Assembly: GCA_963724985.1 (NCBI GenBank)
Contig: CAVRWV010000033.1
Span: forward strand, 62,001 to 126,000
Reading direction: 5' to 3'
From: JAJPJE01 sp963724985
GTDB lineage: Bacteria; Acidobacteriota; Terriglobia; Terriglobales; Acidobacteriaceae
Length of the DNA stretch: 64,000 bases
In this document: in pieces, positions 18,770 to 28,127 of the stretch
Layout of the letters: each line of letters opens with the position of its first letter
How positions within the stretch are numbered: the stretch's first letter is position 1
The notes under the pieces: generated by a model
Database searches by the model: none
What the model was told of the DNA's origin: nothing
Seen by the model: the letters and a program-made list of their open reading frames with translations, nothing else
Position numbers and translations under genes: made by a program

Positions 18770-19456
18770 CTAGTTTACTAGGACTGCCCTGCGCCCCTTC
18801 AACATCATTTCCTTACGCTTGCGCAGCCAGTTCATCCACTGATCCATGCCCGCGTCTTTGGTGGCCGCGACCTCCACGATCTCGACTTCAGGGTGCACTC
18901 GCAGGCAGTTCTCCCTCGCCTTCGCCAGATCGAAAGGAACATACGGCAGCAGATCGAGCTTGGTGATGACCACGAGCTCGGACTTAAAGAAGATAGACGG
19001 ATATTTCAGTGGCTTGTCTTCGCCCTCGGTCACGCTGAGCAGAACAACTTTCGCGGCTTCACCCAGGTCGTAGCTCGATGGGCACACCAGGTTTCCCACG
19101 TTCTCTATAAGAAGGATGTCGATGTCTTCCAGCGGCCAATCTTCCAGATGCTTCTGGATCATGCGCGCATCCAGGTGGCAGGTGCCTCCGGTGGTAATTT
19201 GCTTAACGGGAAAGCCGCTGCGCTTCAACCGATTGGCATCGTTCTCGGTCTGAATATCGCCGGTAAGCACGGCAACGCGGGTATCGCGTGGAAGCCGTTC
19301 CAGAGTCTTTTCCAGCAGAGTGGTCTTGCCCGAGCCCGGCGAACTGATCAAGTTCAGGCAAAAAACTCCGTTTTCGCGAAAGCGTTCGCGAAGTTCATTC
19401 GCCAGAATCTGGTTTTCGTTTAAGACCTTCTTTTCCACGGGCACTCGGGTACTCAT
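18770..19456 (-). CDS. hypB: Hydrogenase nickel incorporation GTPase HypB
   Basis: 228 residues from the ATG at 19456, which shares one base with the hypA stop (TGATG). The longer open frame to 19585 is only the hypA antiframe. GTPase motifs: P-loop SSPGSGKT (residues 38-45), GDIQTENDANRL, and the late TKLDLLPY for guanine recognition. The metal site of the GTPase domain is present as Cys93-His94 (GGTCHLDA) and Cys125 (NLVCPSSYD). The N-terminal CxxCGC high-affinity nickel site and His-rich region of some HypB proteins are absent. HypB hydrolyses GTP to drive nickel transfer, with HypA, to the hydrogenase large subunit. Confidence 0.95.
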   Translation of the reverse strand: MSTRVPVEKKVLNENQILANELRERFRENGVFCLNLISSPGSGKTTLLEKTLERLPRDTRVAVLTGDIQTENDANRLKRSGFPVKQITTGGTCHLDARMIQKHLEDWPLEDIDILLIENVGNLVCPSSYDLGEAAKVVLLSVTEGEDKPLKYPSIFFKSELVVITKLDLLPYVPFDLAKARENCLRVHPEVEIVEVAATKDAGMDQWMNWLRKRKEMMLKGRRAVLVN

Positions 19457-19800
19457 CACTCCTCCACTTCCATGAAAGCAATATCTAGTTCTTCCCCACT
19501 GATGCAGGTGGTTGCCATGCTCTTGCAACCGGGGCAATCGGTTTCGTAATCGTGTACTTCGAATTCCTGGCCACACTGTCCACAACGGTGCTTTCGCGGA
19601 CAGAATTCCACTTCCAGTTCGGTCTTCTGGAAGTCCGTATCCATGGTGATCGCCTGCCAGCTGAAGTTCAGGGCGTCGACGTCGATCCCGGACAGTTCTC
19701 CGATACGTAGGCCCACTTTCGAGAAGCGCGCCTCCGGACGGCGAACCGCCTGGGCTTCAACCGCGTCGAGGATAGACACCGCAATCGAGAGTTCGTGCAT
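19456..19800 (-). CDS. hypA: Hydrogenase nickel metallochaperone HypA
   Basis: 114 residues, usual for the family. The N-terminal MHELSIAVSI supplies the nickel-binding His2-Glu3. The zinc-binding loop has two CxxC pairs, Cys73/Cys76 (CGQC) and Cys89/Cys92 (CPGC). HypA carries nickel to hydrogenase precursors and works with HypB, encoded next with a one-base overlap, so the two are translationally coupled. It lies 6 bases after hypE. Confidence 0.95.
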   Translation of the reverse strand: MHELSIAVSILDAVEAQAVRRPEARFSKVGLRIGELSGIDVDALNFSWQAITMDTDFQKTELEVEFCPRKHRCGQCGQEFEVHDYETDCPGCKSMATTCISGEELDIAFMEVEE

Positions 19801-19806
19801 CAGGCC

Positions 19807-20874
19807 TCAACAAATTCTTGGCAACTGGTCGCCGGGAAGCATATCTACGATTCTTGTGGTGCCAAATGTCGTCCGCATCAGGACCGTCCCGGGGTTAGAC
19901 TCCGTCACCGTTCCGATGATGCGAGCCTCCCGGCCGTAAGTGTGTTTGTGCATCGATGCCAAGACTGCGTCCGCCGCGCAAGGATCCACAATTGCCACCA
20001 ACTTGCCTTCATTCGCAACGTACATCGGGTCCAGTCCCAGAAGTTCGCAGGCGCCGCGAACTTCCTCGCGCACGGCAACACAACGTTCTTCCAGTGTGAT
20101 GCCAACTCTGGACTTGGCGGCTATTTCATTGGTCGTGCTGGAAAGGCCGCCCCGCGTGGGATCGCGCATGCAGCGAATCGCACCCAGGGGAGCTGCATCC
20201 AACATTGCGCGCACCAGCGTATGCAATGGGGCGGAATCGCTTTGAATAGTTGTTTCGAACTCCAGCCCCTCTCGCTGAGCGAGGATGGCAATGCCGTGAT
20301 CGCCGATCGGCCCGCTGAGAATCACGCGATCACCCGGCACGGCTTGATCCGCTGAAAGCGTTAGCCCGCGTTGCACTGTGCCGATCCCGGTGGTGTTGAT
20401 GAACAACCCATCGCCGTGACCCTTTTCGACGACCTTCGTATCTCCGGTCACGATGCTCACTCCGGCCTCGTTTGCCGCGCGTTGCAGCGATTGCACCACG
20501 CGCCGCAGAGTCTCGATCTCCAACCCTTCTTCCAAAATGAATGCAGCGCTCATGTAGAGCGGCTGCGCGCCACCCATGGCTAGATCGTTGATCGTTCCAT
20601 GCACCGCCAGCGAACCAATGTCTCCGCCAGGAAAAAACAGTGGCTTCACTACGAAGGAGTCAGTGGTAATCGCAAGCTGCTTTCCGGGGAAATCGACAAT
20701 CGCCTGATCATTGAGCTGATTCAGTGCAGAGTTGCTAAACGCTGGAAGGAAGATTTGCTCGATGAGTTCGGCCGAGAGTTTACCGCCGCTGCCGTGGCCC
20801 AGCACGATGCGATCGTGGGTACCGACCGGCAGGGGGCAGGTGAGAACTCCGTCGAATTCTGGCCGTTTCGTCAT
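19807..20874 (-). CDS. hypE: Hydrogenase maturation protein HypE
   Basis: 355 residues. HypE dehydrates the carbamoyl group on its own C-terminal cysteine to a thiocyanate, which is then passed to iron. The C-terminus is PRIC with Cys355 in the final position, exactly as required. The ATP-binding, PurM-like motifs are visible: LGHGSGGKLSAELIEQIF, AITTDSFVVKPLFFPGGDIG, HGTINDLAMGGAQPLYMSA and CMRDPTRGGLSSTTNEIA. All key residues seem intact, so HypE should work if a functional HypF supplies the carbamoyl group. The gap to hypD is 4 bases. Confidence 0.95.
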   Translation of the reverse strand: MTKRPEFDGVLTCPLPVGTHDRIVLGHGSGGKLSAELIEQIFLPAFSNSALNQLNDQAIVDFPGKQLAITTDSFVVKPLFFPGGDIGSLAVHGTINDLAMGGAQPLYMSAAFILEEGLEIETLRRVVQSLQRAANEAGVSIVTGDTKVVEKGHGDGLFINTTGIGTVQRGLTLSADQAVPGDRVILSGPIGDHGIAILAQREGLEFETTIQSDSAPLHTLVRAMLDAAPLGAIRCMRDPTRGGLSSTTNEIAAKSRVGITLEERCVAVREEVRGACELLGLDPMYVANEGKLVAIVDPCAADAVLASMHKHTYGREARIIGTVTESNPGTVLMRTTFGTTRIVDMLPGDQLPRIC

Positions 20875-20878
20875 GTAG

Positions 20879-21988
20879 CTAACTTTTTGCCCCCACTTCC
20901 ACTCCGTGTCGCCTGTATCGATAGTACGCTGCGCAGGCTCCTTCGGACGAAACCATAGGCGCTCCCAATGGTGATTCCGGCGTGCATTGAGTTCCGAAGG
21001 CCGGGCAACCCGTCGGCTTTTTGATACCCATCAGCACATCGGCGGCAATACACGCCGAAGGCTCTTCAGCGCCGGAGCCCTCCAGTCCGAAAACGCGCTC
21101 CGCATCATACTGCGCGAACTCGCCGCGGATTCTCATCCCGCTCTGCGGAATCGGGCCGATGCCGCGCCAGCGCCGATCGCAGGTCTCGAACACCTGCTCG
21201 ACCGCATGTTGCGCGGCGAGGTTTCCCGCACGCGAGACCGATCGCGCATATTGGTTCACGACTTCCGCGCGCCCTTCTTCCAGTTGAATCACCAATTCGC
21301 GGATTGCTTCGAGCAGGTCGGTTGGCTCAAATCCTCCGACAACGATCGGCACATGGTAGTGGGCGGCGAGTTCTTCATATTGTTGAAATCCTACGACAGT
21401 GCAAACATGACCGGGCGCGATGAACCCTTGCACCCGATTCTTTGGCGATTCCAACAGAGTTTCGATTGCCGGCGGCACCAGCACATGCGAGGCAAGAAGA
21501 TAGAAGTTCGAAACTTCAAGCCGCTTTGCCTGCAGAACGGCCATCGCGTGGGCGGGGGCAGTTGTTTCGAATCCTACGCCAAAGAAGACTACGCTGCATG
21601 TGGGATTGGCCTGTGCAATCTTTATTGCCTCGACAGGGGTATACACGACGCGAATATCGCCGCCAGCAGCCTTTACCCGGAAGAGATCCGTGGTTGAGCC
21701 GGGCACGCGCAGCATGTCTCCATACGATACAAAGATTACGTCGGGCCGCGAGGCCAGCGCGATGGCCTTATCGATAATCTCAAGAGGAGTTACACAAACT
21801 GGACAGCCGGGACCATGCACCAACTCAATCTGCCTGGGAAGCAGTTCGTCGAATCCGTAGCGAACCAGGGTATGGGTCTGACCGCCGCAGATTTCCATCA
21901 GTACCCACGGGCGAGTGACACGCTTCGCGATATCTTCCACCAGCGAGCGGGCGAGGCGTGGATCACGAAATTCGTCAACGTACTTCAT
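20879..21988 (-). CDS. hypD: Hydrogenase maturation protein HypD
   Basis: 369 residues. HypD with HypC forms the scaffold where Fe(CN)2CO is built. Conserved cysteines are present: Cys34 in MEICGGQTHT, Cys62 and Cys65 in HGPGCPVCVTP, and four C-terminal cysteines that bind a [4Fe-4S] cluster (SACIAADVL, TGCPAFGTQC, EGACAAYY). Other family signatures include FFGVGFETTAPA and GFIAPGHVC. The length is normal. It starts 3 bases after hypC. Confidence 0.96.
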   Translation of the reverse strand: MKYVDEFRDPRLARSLVEDIAKRVTRPWVLMEICGGQTHTLVRYGFDELLPRQIELVHGPGCPVCVTPLEIIDKAIALASRPDVIFVSYGDMLRVPGSTTDLFRVKAAGGDIRVVYTPVEAIKIAQANPTCSVVFFGVGFETTAPAHAMAVLQAKRLEVSNFYLLASHVLVPPAIETLLESPKNRVQGFIAPGHVCTVVGFQQYEELAAHYHVPIVVGGFEPTDLLEAIRELVIQLEEGRAEVVNQYARSVSRAGNLAAQHAVEQVFETCDRRWRGIGPIPQSGMRIRGEFAQYDAERVFGLEGSGAEEPSACIAADVLMGIKKPTGCPAFGTQCTPESPLGAPMVSSEGACAAYYRYRRHGVEVGAKS

Positions 21989-21991
21989 CCT

Positions 21992-22261
21992 TCACTGTCC
22001 CTCTTGTCCAGCTTCTTCCGGACCCAGCTCATCCGCCAGTCGCGCCATGGTCTCCAGATCGGCCAATGTTTGCCTCGCCTCTTCTTCATCGATTCGGCTG
22101 ATCGCAAATCCCACATGCACCAGCACGTAGTCGCCTATCTCGGCTTCGGGCACCAGTTCCAGCGAAGCAACGCGGGTGATCCCGCCGAACTGAACACGCG
22201 CCTGGCGAAGCCCTGCAGCGTCGTCGATCGTGAGAATTTTGCCCGGAACAGCTAGACACAT
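21992..22261 (-). CDS. hypC: Hydrogenase assembly chaperone HypC
   Basis: 89 residues. The family signature MCLAVPGKI places the essential Cys2 at the N-terminus, which contacts the iron centre on HypD and the hydrogenase large subunit. The body has RQARVQFGGITRVASLEL and GDYVLVHVGFAISRIDEEEA, as in other HypC/HupF proteins. GGAGGTG precedes the ATG. It is the first gene of the hyp cluster, so the operon promoter should lie in the 136-base gap upstream, where a 16-bp palindrome is found. Confidence 0.95.
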   Translation of the reverse strand: MCLAVPGKILTIDDAAGLRQARVQFGGITRVASLELVPEAEIGDYVLVHVGFAISRIDEEEARQTLADLETMARLADELGPEEAGQEGQ

Positions 22262-22306
22262 GCCCGCACCTCCAAGGTGCCCTGATCTTGAATTTAGCGG
22301 GGGATA

Positions 22307-22322
22307 TCACGGAATTCTGTGA
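22307..22322. promoter_or_regulatory. Palindrome upstream of hypC, possible operator
   Basis: TCACGGAATTCTGTGA is a near-perfect 16-bp palindrome (only the fifth pair fails) lying 46-61 bases upstream of the hypC start. A dyad in that place could bind a dimeric regulator of the hyp operon. It is not a CRP or FNR consensus, whose half-sites have the opposite order and spacing. Confidence 0.35.
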
Positions 22323-22350
22323 CGGCTAAACATGGCGGGCGCAAACAAGA

Positions 22351-22374
22351 AAGGTGCAGGTTTCCCTGCACCTT
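22351..22374 (-). terminator. Rho-independent terminator of the Ser/Thr-rich protein gene
   Basis: Perfect 10-bp stem AAGGTGCAGG (22351-22360) and CCTGCACCTT (22365-22374) with a 4-base loop. The minus-strand continuation is TCTTGTTTG, a modest T-rich tail, right after the gene ending at 22398. Confidence 0.75.
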
Positions 22375-22397
22375 CGCTGACAGGAGAGCTAGCTCAA

Positions 22398-22769
22398 TTA
22401 CATCTGAGGCGGAGTGGTGGTGCTGGTACCAGAGCTGCTACCGTTGTTTCCGGAAGTGCTGCCCGCGGTTCCAGAAGTGCTGCCTGAGGTTCCAGTGGTG
22501 CCTGTATCCGTGGAAGTGCTGCTCTGGCCTGAACTGGAACTACTATTCTTGTGTTTCTTGTGCTTCTTGCCGGAGGTTTGGCTCTGATCTGTGCTTCCCT
22601 GGCCACTCTGGTCTGAGGTGCTTCCGGATTGAGGGCTGGACATTGTCGACGAATTGCCCGACTGTGACCCCGCCTGCGAACTATCCGGCGATGTACCGCT
22701 GCTGGATGACTGCGCAAAGCAGAATCCAGAGAGGGCACTCGCGATTACCAATGCGAAAACCTTCTTCAT
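22398..22769 (-). CDS. Small exported Ser/Thr/Gly-rich low-complexity protein
   Basis: 123 residues from the second ATG (MKKVFALVIASALSGFCFAQ is a typical signal peptide). The mature part is almost entirely Ser, Thr, Gly, Gln and Asp, broken by one basic patch (GKKHKKHKN). Such proteins are disordered in solution. Acidobacterial genomes contain many like it, but I know no function. It has a strong terminator and is probably monocistronic. Overlapping long frames here are composition artefacts. Confidence 0.6.
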   Translation of the reverse strand: MKKVFALVIASALSGFCFAQSSSSGTSPDSSQAGSQSGNSSTMSSPQSGSTSDQSGQGSTDQSQTSGKKHKKHKNSSSSSGQSSTSTDTGTTGTSGSTSGTAGSTSGNNGSSSGTSTTTPPQM

Positions 22770-22885
22770 GCTCAATTCTCCTCGTGTTCTCCCGAAGTGG
22801 CGGTGAGGAGTGTTGGATGCAAGCCAAATTAGCAGAGATAGCTGCAGCAGCTTACGGTTCCGGAACTCTGAAGGAAGTGGCTGAA

Positions 22886-24289
22886 TTAATTTGGTGCGGC
22901 CGTTGCGGTTGCAAGGGACTTCATTTCTTGTACGTCGATGTTATAGCGCTTGAGCTTACGATACAAAGTGGCGCGGCTGATCCCAAGCAGTCGTCCCGCC
23001 AGCACCTTGTCCCCTTTTGCCTGTTCGAAGACGCGACGGATTGTCTCTCGTTCCATGTCTTCCAAATTATTGGAGGCGGATCCGCTTTCCGACCGCGAAC
23101 TGGATTCAGGAGAAATGGTACGAATGGATGGAGGCAAATCCTGCACATCGATGGATCTACGATTGCCCAGTGCGATCGCTCGTTCGATGCAGTTTTCCAG
23201 CTCGCGAACATTGCCCGGCCAGTCATACTGCAGTAACGAATTCATCGCGGCGGTGGTCAGCGTGATCTTTGCGTCGGGTGAGTAACGCGCGAGAAACGCC
23301 TGGATAAGGGCGGGAATATCGGAGCGGCGCTCGCGAAGCGACGGCAAAGCGATGGTCACAACATTCAAGCGGAAGTAGAGATCTTTGCGGAAAGTTCCTG
23401 CGCGATATGCGGATTCCAAGTCTCGATTCGTAGCAGCAACGACTCGCACATCGATTTTATGTCGCTGATTGCTGCCGACCGGGCGGATCTCCTTCTCCTG
23501 TAAAACGCGCAGCAGCTTGGCCTGCATTTCCAGCGGAAGCTCGCCGATCTCGTCGAGAAATATCGTTCCCCCATTAGCGGAAACGAACAAACCTTCTTTG
23601 GACTTCAGTGCGCCGGTAAACGCCCCTCGTTCATAGCCGAACAATTCACTCTCAATCAGCGTTGGGACGAGTGATCCGCAATCTACCGCCACGAACGGCC
23701 GCTTTCTCAGTGATCCGCGAAAATGAATGGCTCGCGCCACCAGTTCTTTTCCCGTTCCGCTCTCGCCGACGATCAATACCGGTGTGCGCGTATCTTTCAG
23801 GCGCGAGACCATTCGCAGCACGTCCTGGATTTTGGCCGATGTGCCATCAATTACATTCAGCTCGATCTCATTGCTGACTACCTGCCGGAGATATTCATTT
23901 TCCTCGACGAGCCGTACTTTGTCTTTCATCCGCTGCAACAGTAGTTTGAGTTGGCCAGCCCCGAATGGCTTGGTGATGTAGTCGTACGCGCCGAGCTTCA
24001 TCGCCTCGACCGCCGACTCGATCGAGCCGTGACCGGTGATGATAGCGAACTCACTCCTGGGCAGCAGCGACTTCGCCTGCCGCAACAACTCGTCACCCGA
24101 CATATTGGGCAAACGGCGATCGACCAGTACCAGGTCGGGAGATTCGGTTTCCAGCATTGCCAGCGCTGCCTCTGCGCTCTCAGCCTCAGAGCACTCGAAG
24201 CCCAAGGAAGAGCCGATGGTCATGCAGAGCTTACGAATGCTCTGCTCGTCGTCCACAATCAGAAACCGAACTCGGAAGTCATCACTCAT
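22886..24289 (-). CDS. NtrC-family sigma-54 response regulator
   Basis: 467 residues. Receiver 8-120 with phospho-acceptor Asp57 (LVLVDRRLPN) and Lys in the ITKPFG loop. The AAA+ domain at about 145-375 has Walker A GESGTGKELVARAIH, the GAFTGA sigma-54 contact loop (ELFGYERGAFTGA) and Walker B FLDEIGEL. The C-terminal Fis-type helix-turn-helix is AGRLLGISRATLYRKLKRY. All parts are intact, so it should activate sigma-54 promoters when phosphorylated. It is the last gene of an operon with a receiver and a histidine kinase (4-base overlaps), and a sigma-54 promoter with two inverted repeats lies just beyond the kinase at 28.07-28.31 kb. Confidence 0.95.
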   Translation of the reverse strand: MSDDFRVRFLIVDDEQSIRKLCMTIGSSLGFECSEAESAEAALAMLETESPDLVLVDRRLPNMSGDELLRQAKSLLPRSEFAIITGHGSIESAVEAMKLGAYDYITKPFGAGQLKLLLQRMKDKVRLVEENEYLRQVVSNEIELNVIDGTSAKIQDVLRMVSRLKDTRTPVLIVGESGTGKELVARAIHFRGSLRKRPFVAVDCGSLVPTLIESELFGYERGAFTGALKSKEGLFVSANGGTIFLDEIGELPLEMQAKLLRVLQEKEIRPVGSNQRHKIDVRVVAATNRDLESAYRAGTFRKDLYFRLNVVTIALPSLRERRSDIPALIQAFLARYSPDAKITLTTAAMNSLLQYDWPGNVRELENCIERAIALGNRRSIDVQDLPPSIRTISPESSSRSESGSASNNLEDMERETIRRVFEQAKGDKVLAGRLLGISRATLYRKLKRYNIDVQEMKSLATATAAPN

Positions 24290-24684
24290 TGCGGGGTCCC
24301 TAGAACCTTTCGCACTACATCCAGCAGTTGCGAAATGCGGAATGGCTTTTCAACACAAGGTGCGCCGGTGCGCCGCAGCGTGGCGGCGGTTTCCTCATTC
24401 ACGATGTCGCCGGTAATGAAAATCAGGCGCGAAACCATCTCCGGCCGGTGTGCAGCCAACCAGTCGTGCACGTCCGAGCCGTCGATCCCGCCGGGAGTGC
24501 GCATGTCGGAAACAATCCCAATAAACTTTCCTGATTCCAGAAGCTTCAACGCATCTGCTCCACAATTCGCAGGCGTCACCGGGTATCCGGTCCTCTCCAA
24601 TGCAGTCTTGACGAAAGAAAGCACTGAAGGCTCGTCTTCAATCACCAGGATCGGCAGGCGTGAACTCCCAGAGTTCGCACTCAT
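24286..24684 (-). CDS. Stand-alone receiver domain response regulator
   Basis: 132 residues, one receiver domain. Acidic pocket ILVIEDEP (Glu16, Asp17), phospho-acceptor Asp60 (GIVSDMRTPG), Thr in FITGDIV and Lys in VEKPFR. With no output domain it may relay phosphate or modulate the kinase. It overlaps the start of the NtrC-type gene and the end of the kinase gene by 4 bases each, so the three are translated in register as one module. Confidence 0.9.
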   Translation of the reverse strand: MSANSGSSRLPILVIEDEPSVLSFVKTALERTGYPVTPANCGADALKLLESGKFIGIVSDMRTPGGIDGSDVHDWLAAHRPEMVSRLIFITGDIVNEETAATLRRTGAPCVEKPFRISQLLDVVRKVLGTPQ

Positions 24685-27600
24685 TTCACCGCTCCCAGCG
24701 CAGGTGCTGGAACGCGTTCCGGCGCGAGCGGTAGACGTACGGTGAACACCGCTCCCGACCCATCCGCATTGTTATGGCACAGGATCTCACCCGCGTGTTC
24801 GCGCACGATGCCGTAGCAGATACTCAGTCCCAGGCCGGTTCCCTTGCCTACTTCTTTTGTAGTGAAGAAAGGATCGAAAATTCGCTCTGGATACGTGATG
24901 CCGGGACCGTTGTCACTGAAGGTGATTTCCGCAAATCCATTCCCGCGCGAAGTTTCGATTTCGATCTTTCCGGGCCCGCCATTTTCATTCACCGCGTCAT
25001 AGGCGTTGTTCAGGATGTTCAGGAACACCTGCTGAATCTGATGGCCGTCGCCGATGATCTCTGGCAAATCTGCCTGGAACTTTTCAACGATTTGCACTCC
25101 GTTGTTGGAAAAATCGTACGAACGCAAAGCGAGAGTCTGGCGCAGGATCGCATTCACCCGCAGCGGCTTGCGCTGTGGTGGCATCTGCCGCGCGAAGCTC
25201 AGCAGGTTCTGGACTATCTGCTTGGTACGCTGCGCTTCTTCAAGGATCACGCGAAGATCAGCTTTCGCGAATTCCGGCACATCCGGATGGTCGTTGAGCA
25301 GATCCGCAAATCCCAGAATCGCGGTCAGCGGATTGTTCACCTCGTGCGCGACGCCAGATACGAGCTGTCCAACAGCAGCCATCTTCTCCGTGTGCATCAG
25401 TTTCGCCTGTAACATGGCCGCATCGGTAATATCGGTCATCACCACCACAATGCTGGTGACGTTGCCGTTCTCATCGCGCATTGGGCTCATGTTCACCGCA
25501 AACTGCGCAGCGCGGCCACGCCCGAGCAGGATGGGCACTTCCAGGTTATCTACCTGATGACCGTGCGTGGTGCTGTCGAGCGCCTCGACGAAGACTTCCC
25601 TCTTTTGTGGCGGAATCAAATCGGCAAGCCGCGATCCCAAAAGCTGCTCCTGCTTATAGCCCCCGGCTTCAAAGCAGCGGCGGTTGGCATAGCTGATCAA
25701 GCCAGCGGTATCCGCAACCAGGATCATGCTCTGCGTGGCATTCAGAATCTTGCTGTTGAAGTCGCGTTGCCGCTGCAACTCGGATTGAAAGACCTTCTGT
25801 TCGCTGACGTCGAGGATTAATCCACGGTATTGAATGATCCTGCCTTGCGAGTCACGCACCGCAAACGCATTTTGCAGGGTGTGGATCAGCGATCCATCTT
25901 TGCGACGCAGCGTTTCTTCGAAGTTGCGCAGAGTCCCGCTCTTTTCCATCTCGCGGCGGAACTGGTCGCGCTGCGGCGGCGAGAGATAAAGCTGCGTGGC
26001 GATATCGACGTGCAACAACTCTTCGCGGCTCTCGTATCCCAGCATTCGGACCAGCGCATCATTCACTTCAATGAAGCGGCCTTCCGGGGTGGAGAAGAAC
26101 AGGCCCTCCTGGATGGTATCGAACAACTCCCGATACCGCCGTTCAGCCTCGCGGCGGTCGGTGATGTCCTTGAGTACGTGGATGGTCTGGAAGCCTTCGT
26201 TTAAGGAGCCATGAATCCGCGAGGTAGAAACAAGGTAGGTGCGCTCCAGGACCGGATGTATGTACTCGTCCGCACCATCCAGTCCTACACGACAAAATGG
26301 GCAAGGCAGGGAGCTGTTGTCGGCGGCCATCGCCACCAGCGCGCGCATGCTGATACCAATCAACTCAGCGGGGCGAACGCCGATGAAATCCGCCAGGCCG
26401 CGGTTCACCCGCAATACGTTATTACCCTCGTCGTGAACAACGATGAAATCAGTGATCGAATCGAAAATCTCGATCCAGTGCCGATTCGCCTGGTCCATCC
26501 GCGTAAACAAACGCGAATTCTCCAACGCAACAGATGCATGCGCGGAAAGAGCATTGATCAGGTTCTGATCGATCTCCGACAACTTGCTGGTTCGATCCAC
26601 GAGGCACAGCATTCCGATCAGTTCACCATCGCTGCCGCGCAAACGTGCCAGGGTCAACTCCCGCCAGCCTAGACGCGGTTGCCAGCCCGGAGCCGATCAG
26701 AGTATCCGCCGCGCCCGAAGTGATGGCGTCCGTCGATTGCGGCGCGAGATCGGTGAGCGCAACATTCAGTCGACGCAGCAGGCCGCGATCCACGCTGCCC
26801 ATCTCGTCGTGCACTACCACTACTTCCACAGAAGAGCGCTGCGCCAGTGCGAGCAGCGAAATGCGTGCCCCCAGCATTTCCGCGGCGCGTTTGGTAAAGC
26901 TGCGGACAAACTCGGGCAATCGAAGCGAAGAATTCAGCTCCAGAGCCAGGTTCATCAGGTCTTCCGAGCGCTTACGGTGCTGCTCGGAGGCGTAGAGATT
27001 GTGTGCGGCTTCCAGGACGACCGATACTTCCGCGGCAAGCGCCTTCGCACGCCGCATATCTTCATTGGACATCGAGGATCCATCGCGTCGATCCATGACG
27101 GCCAATAGCCCGATGGGATGACGGCCGGCGTCCAGTAACGGCACCGACAGGAACTGCTTCATCTTCAGTTGAGCAGCAGTGTGCGCATCGAGATCGGGAA
27201 GAGTGGCAATATCCTCGCTGAAAATTGGTTCCGCACTGGCCAGAAGACGCTTCGAAAACTTTTCAGGTATTTCTAAATCCAGCGGGCGCGCGGCGCCCTT
27301 TTCTGCCATCCATCGAATAACGCAGCGGTTGCCTTCCACCAATCCAATGGCCGCGCGGCTGAACGCCAGGAACTCTGCTGCCCGCACCACAAACTTCTTG
27401 AAGAAGTCGTCCATGTTGCCGACAACGCTCAACTCGGACGTAATCTCCAGCAGTTGCTGCAATTCGCGGGCGCGCTCGGTGGCGGTCGCATACAGTTCGG
27501 CGTTCGCGATCGCTAATCCCGCGAAGCCGGCAATCGTGGAGATGAGGTCCTTTTCCTTTTCACCAAATACGCCGGGGACGGGCGAGTGTACTAAAAGGAC

Positions 27601-28011
27601 GCCCTTCTGCCGACGAACACGCATAGGCACGATCAACAATTCGCCGGAAGGAAATACGAAATCGGAAGGAATTTCCAGGGTCGAAATTGGCACTAGACTG
27701 GTCGTTGCAGCAGCGATTGCCTGCTCCGAGAGATGCTCCAGAAGCACACCGCGTCCGGCCTGAAAGCCCCGAATAATCTTGCCCTCGGCGTCCTTGCTGA
27801 CCGACCGAACCGCGCCGAGTTGAAAGCCGTTCGCGGATTTCTGCAGCAAGACTACTGTTTCGGCGGTCAACAATTGCCCCACCCGCTCGGTGAAGCACTG
27901 CATCAGGTCTTCACCGCGGGCAATCGCTTCCGATAAGTCCCGCAATAGCCTTTGCAGTGATTGTTCCAGCGATACAGGAGTCGAGAATTCGGGTTGGTGG
28001 CCGACACTCAT
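24681..28011 (-). pseudogene. GAF/PAS sensor histidine kinase, frameshifted
   Basis: Two frames make one gene of about 1109 codons. The 5' frame (28011 down to about 26676) has three GAF-like regions at roughly 20-175, 185-340 and 355 onward. The 3' frame (on to 24681) completes the third GAF (GELIGMLCLVDR, LSAHASVALENSRLF), then three PAS domains, then the kinase: H-box VSGVAHEVNNPLTAILGF, N-box FLNILNNAYDAV and G-boxes FSDNGPGI and GKGTGLGLSICYGI. One extra base in 26674-26678 (CGCGG on the plus strand) breaks it; removing it gives GLATRLGWRELTLARLRGSD. Either half is otherwise intact. No membrane helix is seen, so it should be soluble. Confidence 0.85.
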
Positions 28012-28067
28012 GGCGCGAACGTCCCAAACTGCGAGTCAAGGGGCGGAAATCGCAAAGTACTCTGCAA

Positions 28068-28080
28068 TCTCATTTTGAGT
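28068..28080. promoter_or_regulatory. Inverted repeat, candidate enhancer site 1
   Basis: TCTCA-TTT-TGAGT. The same 13-base dyad occurs 60 bases further on (28128-28140). Both lie between the divergent kinase and TonB_C-like genes, about 245 bases upstream of the likely sigma-54 start point, where NtrC-type activators usually bind. The binding protein is inferred, not known. Confidence 0.45.
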
Positions 28081-28088
28081 CAAGGTAA

Positions 28089-28115
28089 TTACCCCTGGGG
28101 TCGCCCAAGGGGTAA
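28089..28115. repeat. Inverted repeat with 8-bp perfect arms
   Basis: TTACCCCT (28089-28096) and AGGGGTAA (28108-28115) are exact reverse complements, with a further GGG/CCC inside separated by a single bulged A. On the minus strand it lies about 78 bases upstream of the kinase start, between the two TCTCA/TGAG dyads. It could be an operator or a leader hairpin. Confidence 0.45.
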
Positions 28116-28127
28116 CGCGAGATCAAG

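Noticed and set aside
22307..22322. CRP/FNR site at the hypC promoter
   Set aside because: The half-sites are TCAC...GTGA, the reverse of TGTGA...TCACA, so it is listed only as an unspecified palindrome.
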